Shown here one piece after another: positions 17,801 through 26,296 of a stretch of DNA of 41,324 nt. A program made the translations under genes and the position numbers. This stretch comes from Isochrysis galbana (taxonomy: Eukaryota; Haptophyta; Isochrysidales; Isochrysidaceae): the NCBI GenBank assembly GCA_018136815.1, contig CM030931.1, positions 7,588,488 through 7,629,811 on the forward strand. The letters are read 5' to 3'. Position 1 is the first letter of the stretch; each line of letters starts with the position of its first letter. The notes beneath the pieces were generated by a model, which worked only from the letters and a program-made list of their open reading frames with translations, was not told the DNA's origin and did not search any database.

Positions 17801-18710
17801 TCAGGCCACCTTTCCCGCTATGTCGAGTGCGTGTGCCACCAGGGACAGATTCACGTTCATCGCGAGGACACCTTTGTCATTCATCTTAAATATTGGGGCG
17901 CTAAGATCTCTTGCGTCTTTGATCTTTGGTTTTCTGCCTCTGGAGGCTTGGTGCGTACGTGCCGGCGAGGTTTTGTTAGAGGCTTCGAGGCCCCGTACGA
18001 GGAACGTGAATCTGGTCAAGGTGCGTTCGATGACGGGTATATAATGGAAGGGGTGATTGTCGTATTCGACTTTGTAGAAGTCGCCTATTATGTATCTCCA
18101 TGCTACTATGTATAGGGTTTTGAGGCTATCGGGCGTCGGTGTACTCGGGTATGCGAAGAGTCTGTCCTTTATTTTCTGTGTCGCTGTCCTTTTGCGTTCC
18201 GGCGTGAAACCCGCTATGGTCTCGAAGATTGGCTTCGTGGCTGAGCACCTGGCTAAGTGGGTTGAGCTCTCGTGGTATTTTCCGCACAGTCTGCAGGTAT
18301 TCGTGGTCGCCGTGCCGAAGCGATTCCGCGTACCAATCTTCCTGTGGGTGATGTGTTTGAAGTGTGGGTGTTTGTCCGTGTGTTTTAGTAGGGGTAGGGT
18401 GTATAAGCTGGCCACGTGCTTCCACTCCTCGTGGGTTAGGTTGATTCTTCGGGCCCATGCCTCGCTTGCCGGCTGGGGTTTGTTATCTGGCATGTTTTTC
18501 TCTAGCACCTGTGTTATGTCCGAGACCGTGGTGAGGTCCAGGTGTTTTTTGCCGTCCATTGTATACTCGTCCGCTAGCGGGTATTCCGCGTATTTGGGGC
18601 CTTTCAACCCTCCCTCCCATCTAGCGGGGGGTGGTATAGTCGGGCTTCTTCTGGGGTCGCGACCCCCGTCCGGTCGGCCGGCTCTCCGAGGTAATTCGTG
18701 TTGGTAGCGC
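17801..18710 (-). pseudogene. C-terminal fragment of a LINE-type polyprotein (copy 2) with zinc knuckle
   Basis: On the minus strand about 300 residues end at TGA 17803-17801. A finger of the form CRLCGKYHESSTHLARC (C-x2-C-x8-H-x3-C) lies mid-fragment, as in the zf-RVT-like region after the reverse transcriptase of plant- and algal-type LINEs. It is followed by the AWRYIIGDFYKVEYDN block shared with 12549-12959. Reverse transcriptase and endonuclease domains are missing, so it is 5'-truncated. Its left edge meets a methyltransferase fragment in another frame near 18710. In full elements such proteins reverse-transcribe their own RNA at a nicked target. Confidence 0.65.
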
Positions 18711-18872
18711 GGCGTTGGTGCCCCTTGCGCGCGCGACGGTGAGCATGGGGACGCTGAGGTCGACGCCGACGGAGCGCGTGTGTGGCGTGACGGAGAAGCT
18801 GGTGCCGCAGCAGAGGTCGACAACGAGGGCGGTGGAGGGGATGCGGGGAAGGACCACCGACAACACGAGCGT
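18711..18872 (-). pseudogene. methyltransferase fragment with SAM-binding motif I, cut by a LINE
   Basis: On the minus strand the frame contains ALVVDLCCGTSFSV followed by VGVDLSVPMLTVARARG. These are motif I and the acidic post-I strand of class I SAM-dependent methyltransferases. It resembles the complete gene at 37043-38185, which has TVLDLCCGVGISTAPNAIGV. The reading stops upstream at 18875-18873, where a splice acceptor (GTAG) is possible. Downstream it turns into LINE sequence. It is likely an exon of a real gene interrupted by the retroelement, or a gene scrap. Confidence 0.6.
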
Positions 18873-19640
18873 CTACCTGGCCGACGTGCTCACGGGCGAG
18901 CGGATCACCCCCGCGCCACTGCTCGCGCGCTGCCCCGGCGAGTGCCGCTGGTTACCGTGGGGGGGAAGTTGCTATGCGCACGCGCCGCGTCCTTGTCTGG
19001 CTGAAAACAAAACTGTCACCTGGCTCTCCTTTGACGGACCGCGACTTGAAAATAATACCTCTTGTCTTAAAGACGGTTAAAGACGCGACATGCCGTGGTA
19101 CTATTGGGTATTCGGCATTGTACCCATGGGTGTCATGATTATAGCTTTGTGCTCATCTTTGTAATAGTAATACTCATTGGAGGAATTGTTCAGACATTCC
19201 TACCTGAAAAAGAAAACAAGCTAAAACGGTGATGCCTCACTCGATAAATCGAATGCGTACGCGCGCTCTGTGGTCTGTGGTGTTATCTGCGCGCGCGCCG
19301 CGTCCGTGCGCCTGTACTAGCATAACATTCTGAGTGAAAACAAAACTATCACCTGGCCCTCTTTTGACGGAACGCGACTTTTCGACGGAACGTGACCTCG
19401 AGGCCTCGAGAGGGGGTAGGGGGTAGGTCCGCGGGGGGGAACGACCAGGCCACCCGAGGCTTCCCAAAATAAAGGGGTATGGTCCGAAAGAAAGCCCCGA
19501 ACCTCAGGTCGCACCTTCTGGAGCCTTACCCGGTTCCTTTGGCCTTTGCTCCGTCCATCGTTGCTTCGTCGAGTCGTCGAGTAGGAGTAGGAGGTAAAAA
19601 AAATTCTTGATTCTTGTTCTTGATCTTGAAGGCGTCGGGC
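18873..19640. other. noncoding interval with repeat R2 copies
   Basis: A motif of the form AAAACAAAACTGTCACCTGG followed by a CTC(C/T)TTTGACGGA(A/C)CGCGACTT block occurs at 19009-19050 and 19335-19380, and again at 35294-35340. No gene is recognised. Confidence 0.55.
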
Positions 19641-19644
19641 ATGG

Positions 19645-19735
19645 TGGGAATCCGGGGCTGAAAAGTTGTGTCCATTTAGCTAGTGGCACTACTAGTGGCG
19701 TTGGCTAGGATATACAATATTTATGACGAAGGTGT
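19645..19735 (+). mobile_element. 3'-end fragment of an E2-type retroposon
   Basis: It matches the end of E2: GAATCCGGGGCTGAAAAGTTGTGTCCATTTAGCTAGTGG and GTTGGCTAGGATAT correspond to E2 bases near 4833-4890. A palindrome CTAGTGGCACTACTAG interrupts the match. It is 5'-truncated. Confidence 0.7.
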
Positions 19736-20066
19736 AGAGCCGACGATGACCAACAAATGAGCTCAAGCACGAGCCCTCAGCACAACAGGTACACACAGGA
19801 TCACACGATGCATATTGAGATACACCATGCACGACGCGATGAGTTTGCCACACACAAAGAGTTGCCCGGCGGTATCATAACAATTACCCATGTTGCAACT
19901 CCCGATGATGAAAGCAAATTCACACATGTGCCACCCAGGTCCCATGCTAGTACGGTGGCCGACGAACCGGATGAGACGGCACTTCGATATAGTTGCGGGA
20001 AGAACTCATTGACTTTCAAGCGCTCTGGCTTCCGAGTCTCCAGTCCATTAAAATTGTAGGATTTGA
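19736..20066. other. 3' flank of the NIPA gene
   Basis: No clear gene. ORFs on both strands lack recognisable features. The minus-strand gene at 20067 would have its 3' untranslated region here. Confidence 0.35.
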
Positions 20067-21211
20067 TCATTCGCTGGACGGCACATTATGTGCGCTTCCA
20101 GAGATTTCGTTGTCATGGGCCTCTCGTGAGTGGGTGTCTACACCCTCGGACGTCTCGGGCACATCGTACTCTATGGCGGCCCTGAGTCCCTTTTCTGAGG
20201 AAGATCCAACCATGGCGAGCCCCTCCGCCGCTGAAGACCACTTGGGGTCCTCCTCATCATGCAGCATTCGAGCCCTTGCCCCATCCGGGCCTGCCTCTCC
20301 TCGAAGCAATATCCCAAGACCCCAGAGGATCACAAGTATTGCGACCCCATAGAGAAGGAGTATGTGAGTAGGCTGCCCTGCCGCCTCTCCCATAACGATG
20401 TTCCCGGCCAGTGAGCCCGATATGATCATGAATCCTTCATACACGGTAATCATGTAGAGAGCTTCGAATTTCGTCAGGCCCAGCGCGAGTAGGTATAACG
20501 AGATGATGCAGATTGTGAGTGAGATCGTAATGAACAAGTAAGGCCAGATTGTGTAAAACGGGTTCGTCTCACAGCCGCTTGCAGCGGCTGTGCCGTCTTC
20601 CCCAGTGTCTGATGTCATCACGCACACGAACATCTCCACAACGGCCTTAGTGGTGAACATGTTACCGGCCAAAGAACCTGCGTATGCCCCAACGCAAAAG
20701 CCAGAGACGATTGGAGAACCCAGCTTCCAAACCACTAGGCAGCCAATCGACCAAATGACAAAGGCAGCATAGTAAGCACATGCAGCAGGCTCGGCAAAGA
20801 GCGCAAGATACTCTTCCACTGTGCGCTCCACCTCGTTGTGATTTCCAAAGAGACCCACACACAAGGTACCAATGCAGATCAGTAACGCTCCAGCCTTCCT
20901 CGAGAAGGTGAGCTGCTCCCCTAGAGTGCAAGGCGCCAAGAGGATGTTCCAAACGACGACCATTCCAGCCATGGGGCAATGATGGACACTGCAGCGAATG
21001 AATAAGCTGCGATGTCGAACGCCGGATCGATCACCGCGGTGAACACCAGACCCATCGGGTAGTACCGCATCTTCTTTGTGACGGACGCGTGGCGGAGCAG
21101 CTGCTTGCCACCTGTGCCAGCGAGCGTGGCAACGCAGTCGAGAAGCACACCGACCCACCAGAGGTTAGACTCCGTGGTAGTTTCGAGGCGGCGCGCCATG
21201 AGCGTGAACAT
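20067..21211 (-). pseudogene. NIPA-type magnesium transporter, one frameshift
   Basis: NIPA proteins are membrane Mg2+ transporters of about nine helices. The ATG at 21211 starts MFTLMARRL, then WWVGVLLDCVATLAGTGGKQ and KKMRYYPMGLVFTAVIDP up to SIIAP. The frame then slips and continues from the second frame with MAGMVVVWNILLAPCTLGEQ, GALLICIGTLCVGLFGNH and further helices to TGA 20069-20067. Together they make about 380 residues with a hydrophilic acidic tail. The slip lies at the GCCCCATGG near 20971-20976, where one base appears to be missing from a C run. This could be a sequencing error or a real inactivating deletion. No intron is needed. The upstream proline-rich extension is not included. 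Confidence 0.85.
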
Positions 21212-21614
21212 TGGCGCCCGAGTGGCGAAGAGAGTCGACGGAAAGGCAAAGATAGGGTGTGGGCGAGCGGGCTGCGGCGGTATGGCGAGGTGGAGGGGAA
21301 GAGGGGGGGGGGGGGGGGAGGCCACCGGGGGCCGGCCCGTCGCGGAACCGCGCGCGGGGGGAGAGGGGGGGAGGGGAAGGAAGGGGGATGAGGGGCAGGG
21401 GCACCGGAAGGGGGGCCGGCCTGGGCCCGACGCACCAAAAATAATAATACTACTAGTACCCGTCTCTGCTCGCCTAGAGTAGTAAAGAACATCTGTGTTC
21501 GAGTAGAGCGCGTGGGGCAGCCGTGGGAGCGTGGGAGCCATGGGCAGGCCCATACTGTTTAGCCCCAACCCATTATGGGGCCCAGTCCCAGTGATAAAAA
21601 AAATTCTTGAAGGT
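21212..21614. other. upstream flank of the NIPA gene
   Basis: G-rich on the + strand, with a G run at 21303-21320. It would hold the promoter and 5' untranslated region. No box is recognised. Confidence 0.35.
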
Positions 21615-21860
21615 GCCTACATCTCTGCTATCCCCCGTCCCTCTCGTTGGGGACACCCCCTGACATCGCCCTTGCCCCACTCTCGCTCCCCTTTCGCCCC
21701 CCCCTCGGTCCTTTTTGTTCGGTTTTGGGGGGTCGAGCCATGTGCACTACTTTGGGTCTGGCGTCGGGGGAGGGGGGGGGCGGGCCTTTTGGCTCGCAGT
21801 TGCTGTGAGGCGCTTTGGGTCGCGTCTCTTTGTGGTTTGTGGGGGCCCAGCCTTGCGGCT
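21615..21860 (-). repeat. LINE 3'-UTR-like dispersed repeat, copy A
   Basis: On the minus strand CCAAAAGGCCCGCC, ACCCAAAGTAGTGCACATGG and the block ACCGAACAAAAAGGACCGAG followed by a G run match 36215-36345 (minus) and the 3' region of LINE copy 1 at 13090-13170. No coding sequence remains. Confidence 0.55.
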
Positions 21861-22195
21861 TCCCCCCATCCCAGTCCCAGTGATAGATAGCAGCATTGTG
21901 TAGACGAAGGGTAACATCGCAAAGAGAACCACGCTCTCCGAAGCACTGGTAGCTGGTAGACGATAGACGACGTTGCCACTCTCAGGTCAGGTCGTTTGCC
22001 TTCATTTGGTACCCCTCGTTTCCAAATACGCGATGCGGGTCGTCCCCCTCGCACCGCTCTCTCTTGGTATAGATCGCGTGGACTTCCGGGCGGCGCCCAA
22101 GAGAGAGGCTTTTCGCGCGCGCAGGAGCCACCCGCGTCAAAAAACAAGCGTCTCCTAAAAAAATAAAGCACACCCAAAACAAAAGGCTGTCTGGA
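21861..22195. other. unassigned spacer
   Basis: No gene or repeat copy recognised. It forms the left flank of E6. Confidence 0.35.
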
Positions 22196-22211
22196 TCATC
22201 GTGCGCGATGA

Positions 22212-22967
22212 TAATAAAATAAACCTTTTAATAGTCTCACCGCACACGCGGCCGTGGACCCTCTACTTTCTACTCACGTAGGAAACTTTCTACACCCCCA
22301 CTTCCCCGGCCCTTCTCCCCCGCCATAAGGCGACTCCCCCGTGCACTACTAGGGGGATAGGGGTGAAGGGCTTAGATATGGTCCGGTGGCCCGCGCCCCC
22401 CCCCGGTGATCATTCCCCCCCTTCCTCCTGTGTCTCCGAGTGGGCGGCGGTCTCAGCCCCGACTTATCCTGTAAACAGGTGCGGGACTTACCTATTTTTC
22501 GGTGAGCGGAGCTCTCGCTCCGCCCACCCCCTTCTCCGCGCTCTCTCTCCCCTCTCCTGCGGCACGCGCGATGGCGCGCCTGCGGCAGGCCTGCAGCTGC
22601 CTGCTGGCGACCCCTGGAGGCTCATGGAGGCCAGCTCTGGGGGCAGAGGAGGCTGGGACTGGGCCCTGGTCTCCCCTGCCTCTCCCTCGCTGGCGCTCCT
22701 GAGCCTCTGGGGCCCCCAATCTGCACCTGTCTGCCTGTCGACCAGGGGGGAGGGGGGGTTGGAGCAATGGGCTGGCCACGAGGGGCCAGGATGGGCGAAT
22801 GGGGCGAGCCTGTGGGGAAGGGAGTGGGTCAGTAGGGCAGTGGCCTCCTGGCAAGCCACCAGGCGTGCCAGGAGGATGGGTGGTTCCTCCCCCATGGCAG
22901 GGGAGGAGTGGAGAGAGGGGGGGGCTCGTGCACCCCCATGGGGCAACCAAGTATAAACTTAGTTGCG
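22212..22967 (-). mobile_element. hairpin-headed retroposon, minus orientation (E6, 756 bp)
   Basis: It is flanked by an exact 16-bp duplication, TCATCGTGCGCGATGA, at 22196-22211 and 22968-22983; the target is itself palindromic. On the minus strand the head is CGCAACTAAGTTTATACTTGG, with an AAGT/ACTT stem, then GGGGGTGCACGAGCCCCCC. The core lies at about 22655-22700, and the tail ends GGTTTATTTTATTA. It is collinear with E3. Two extra bases (CG) before the CAACTA start could be non-templated additions, as often seen at 5' junctions of reverse-transcribed inserts. Confidence 0.88.
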
Positions 22968-22983
22968 TCATCGTGCGCGATGA

Positions 22984-23193
22984 AATTTAAGAATGAAATG
23001 CACACATTTTGCACTTGCACTACCGCTTTTATTTTATCTACGATTGCTATAGACCATTTCGCACAGACGCACAGACCCTTAATTTTAACAAACAACAAAC
23101 ATGAAATATTATTCGACGCTCCCATGTTGTCCCTGGGTCCCCTTCGCGTCGGCGGTGGGCGAAAAGGAGGCAACCAACGCAACCTTCCGTGTA
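22984..23193. other. AT-rich spacer
   Basis: Host-like sequence between E6 and the duplicated block R3. No gene is recognised. Confidence 0.35.
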
Positions 23194-23536
23194 CGGGGAT
23201 AGGGGGGAACCAAACAAATTCTTGGGGAATGCAGCTCGCTCGTGCAGCCCTCCCCAGGCTGTGCAACCACCCCAGGAAGTTGTTCATCCCCCCCCTCCCC
23301 CCCCCTTACCTCCAGCATACGCGGGATTGTGTCAGATTAGAGAGCTCATAAATAAAAACCGCGCATGAACCCCCTAAACCGCGCATATATCTGACAACTT
23401 CCCGCGTATGGCGTATGGCGTATGGGGGTAGGGGGGAACCAAACAACTTCTTGGGGAATGCAGCTCGCTCATGCAGCCCTCCTCCCCAGGCCGTGCAACC
23501 GCCCTAGGAAGTTGTTCATTCCCTCCCCCTCCCCCT
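23194..23536 (+). repeat. direct duplication R3 (two copies of about 110 bp)
   Basis: Copies at 23194-23302 and 23423-23536 share GGGGGGAACCAAACAA, CTTGGGGAATGCAGCTCGCT and AGGAAGTTGTTCAT, and both end in a C run. They are separated by about 120 unique bases. The function is unknown. Confidence 0.85.
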
Positions 23537-23969
23537 ACCCGGCGCGAGGCCGATCTCGGAGCGAGATCGCGTCCTTTCCCTCTTTCCCTCGCGGAGCGCG
23601 GAGAGACCCCCCCACAAGATATCTTGGGACCGGAAAATGTTTTGGACGAATCTTCCCTCTGTCGGCCGAAGAGAGGAGGACGGAGAGAAAGGGATAGAGA
23701 GTCTCGCAGGGTGACCGCAGAACGAGAAGTCGAAGTCATGCCGGTTTATTACCTTAAACGAGCCAACAATTAGAGTAACAGTAACAGCAAAAAAAATTTC
23801 GAATCGCAAATTTCGAGACCAAAATCCGCAAACCTGGACTTGAGACCATGGGGAATCCGAATCTGTGTGTCTTGTGCGTCAGTGGCATCACGGGGAACTG
23901 TTCAAGTGTAATTGTGAGCGCGTACCTTACACGAATATTCATGCCTATAGCCTTCAGATGGGCAGGAAT
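23537..23969. other. unassigned spacer
   Basis: No recognisable gene. A minus-strand frame running into the retroposon head fragment at 23970-24065 is not considered a gene. Confidence 0.35.
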
Positions 23970-24065
23970 ACAACAGGTTCCTCCTCCACAGCGGGGAAGG
24001 AGAGTGGAGAGAGGGGGGGGCGGGGCTCGTGCCCCCCATGAGTGAATCAAGGATAAACTTAGTTG
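23970..24065 (-). mobile_element. head-only retroposon fragment (E7)
   Basis: On the minus strand CAACTAAGTTTATCCTTGAT, CATGGGGGGCACGAGCCCCG and a CCCTCTCTCCACTC block match the first 100 bases of E6. The rest of the element is absent. Heads without bodies are not expected from simple 5' truncation, so internal deletion or template switching is possible. Confidence 0.7.
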
Positions 24066-25307
24066 AGATGAGCAACAAAAAGTGTAGTACTAGCAAAAGA
24101 CAAAAGAGTGAGTGTGAGTGACCGGGCTACGTATCCCTAGCAACAAGGCATTAGCGCGGCCCCCGTGAAACATAAACTAGGACTAGGACCAAGCGCATGC
24201 TAATGCTAGCTCAACAACGGGGCAACAATTACGACGCAACACGCAATTACGACTAGGCCGAAAGAACCAAGTGCCCGATGGGCTTAGGCCTATCAAAGAA
24301 GGCCGAGAGACAAACAGGAGAACTAGCCCCAAAACGACGACGCAATTAGCTTTCCAGAACGTTTTTGGGCAGCCCAAATGCGACAGGTGCGCAAGCCTTG
24401 AAATAGCAACATGTTGCACGTGAAGAAGATTTGGACATAGAAATTACGAAAACGAAACCTTAGCAAAATGACCATTTTCGATCGAGATGAACGAGCTTTG
24501 AGTAACGTACGAATGCTGCTAGGGGAATGAGGTACGTGAGATGAGCGGCTCAGTAGAAGAAGACACATCAAGAACCACCCCGACTAGCACATAGCGTGAT
24601 AGCAAGAGAAGAGGCGATTGAAAGCGCCAATGAAAAGGTGGAGACATACAACAGGGAACTAGATCTTAGCTTCCATCAAGATCTTGATCCTGGGCGAGTA
24701 CGTTGCACATGAGATGTAAGATGGAGTACGCTATATAAGGACGAAAATGAGAGGCGTGGCCTTGTGCAAAATGTGGTGCATAAGCATCATCATCGAGGAC
24801 CGTCAACACGCCTGCCCAAACAGTTGGATAGCGCCGCAGGCGCCATCTCCTATAGGAGCGATAGTCAAATCATGGCACTTTGGAGAGCGCGTCAAAAAGC
24901 AAAATAAAACAAAGTCAGACGTGCGCGAATGATGAGAGAACATCGGAGGGCATGTGTATCAAGCCCTGACCGTTGTGATGCATTCTGCATCGGAGTCATC
25001 CGAGCATGAGATGGTATCTGGAAGAGTCTTGGTGCTACTTGGAGACGTGTGCTTCCCAAAAGTCTAGGCAGGGCCGGAACCGACTTGAAGAGGGTTGCGT
25101 CCGCGAAGGGTCTCGAATGCGAAACGTCTCGAGTCGGATGATGTGGAGCTGGCAAAACAAGAGCAATGTGCGGGCGGGTGGCAGCTGAGCATTTACTCCC
25201 GTGTGTACACCACGACGCAGCCCGGAATGAGCGAGGATCGCTCTTGACCTGAGGTGAAATGGCATCTGCAGCGGTCGCAAAGCGCAGGCGTGGCAGGTCG
25301 GCGCAGC
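24066..25307. other. 1.2 kb without recognised genes
   Basis: AT-richer than its surroundings. GTGAGTGACCGGGCTA at about 24112-24127 also occurs at about 4961-4976. Short minus-strand ORFs show no domains. This could be intergenic or decayed mobile sequence. Confidence 0.4.
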
Positions 25308-26130
25308 TCACCTATGCCGACTGGATTGAACAGCCGGGATCACTTTTTGACTCGCTGTGCTTGTCCAACCGAAGTTGCTCCGGTGCCCCTCCAAAGATTG
25401 CATCGAGGAGGATTTGTGGGTATGAAGATTGACCGCACGGTGGATTGAGCTTAAGGCGATGTGGCTGTGCTTGGTCGCCGCCAATTTGCCTACCACGTGT
25501 TGATTTATGGAAAGATAGGCCTTCCAAAGCTGACGTGTCGCCTGCTTGGCTTGACGGGTTGACGTAAAGCTTGGAGGGTAGGCATGCTCATCAGGCACAG
25601 CGGCAGCGGCAGCGCCAAGAATGAGAGCATGAAGTGGCAGTTCGGGCTGCTCAGAGAAGCCGGGCAGATTACCGACAATGTCGGGGCCAGCATCAGATGC
25701 GGCGAGGTCTAGGCGGACTCTGTCGCTAAGCACGGTTGCGTCTTGAGACGGTTGCACCGCTTCTTGTGTAGATGAGCAAGCGGCGCAGCCGCAAGGCGGT
25801 GGGGTAGACGCGGATGCGACCACCTGAGATGGCGCGGAATCAGCCTCAAGAGCGGGGACGCTGCCGTCTAACGCATGTTCATGTTCATGGCCGGAAGAAA
25901 AGTGATCGGCATTAAGATGCGCTTCAACGAGAGAATGATTGCCATTTGCATCAGGGCTCGACACACTCTCGTGCACTGGCGCCGTCCCCTCCAAAGCTAT
26001 GGAGGCACGGAGAGCAACGGTCGCGGAGGCTTGCAGTTGATCGCGACGATTGACTTCAAGCTCCTCGAGGAGACGACCGCGTTGCCACCACGAGGCGAGG
26101 GCACCATGGACGCCAATGTGAGCCTGCGTT
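25308..26130 (-). CDS. probable 3' exon with unknown product
   Basis: The minus-strand frame ends at TGA 25310-25308 and is open upstream to a good acceptor (a C/T-rich run, then CCAACGCAG) near 26131. The first residues, with WWQRGRLLEELEVNRRDQ, look helical. The remainder is hydrophilic, with an HEHEH segment and CGCAACSS. It has no recognised domain. It may be the last exon of the 8-TM gene upstream, because that frame stops next to a GTAAGA donor-like site, but I could not join the two in phase. Confidence 0.45.
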
Positions 26131-26296
26131 GGAGCAAAAGGGGTGGCAATTGGTCATTCCTTTCATGGGAAGGCGTGGTCTGCCCAACGAAGTGGTCAGG
26201 GCCTGCCATAGATTGCACACAATGTTCGAAAGGTCAAGCGAGCCTCTTGTGCTCAAGTGAACCCGCCATTTCCACCACTCCGCTATCACCCACGTC

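Noticed and set aside
18090-18707. 205-codon ORF on the + strand
   Set aside because: It is the antisense of the LINE fragment, which has a recognisable finger and a conserved block on the minus strand.
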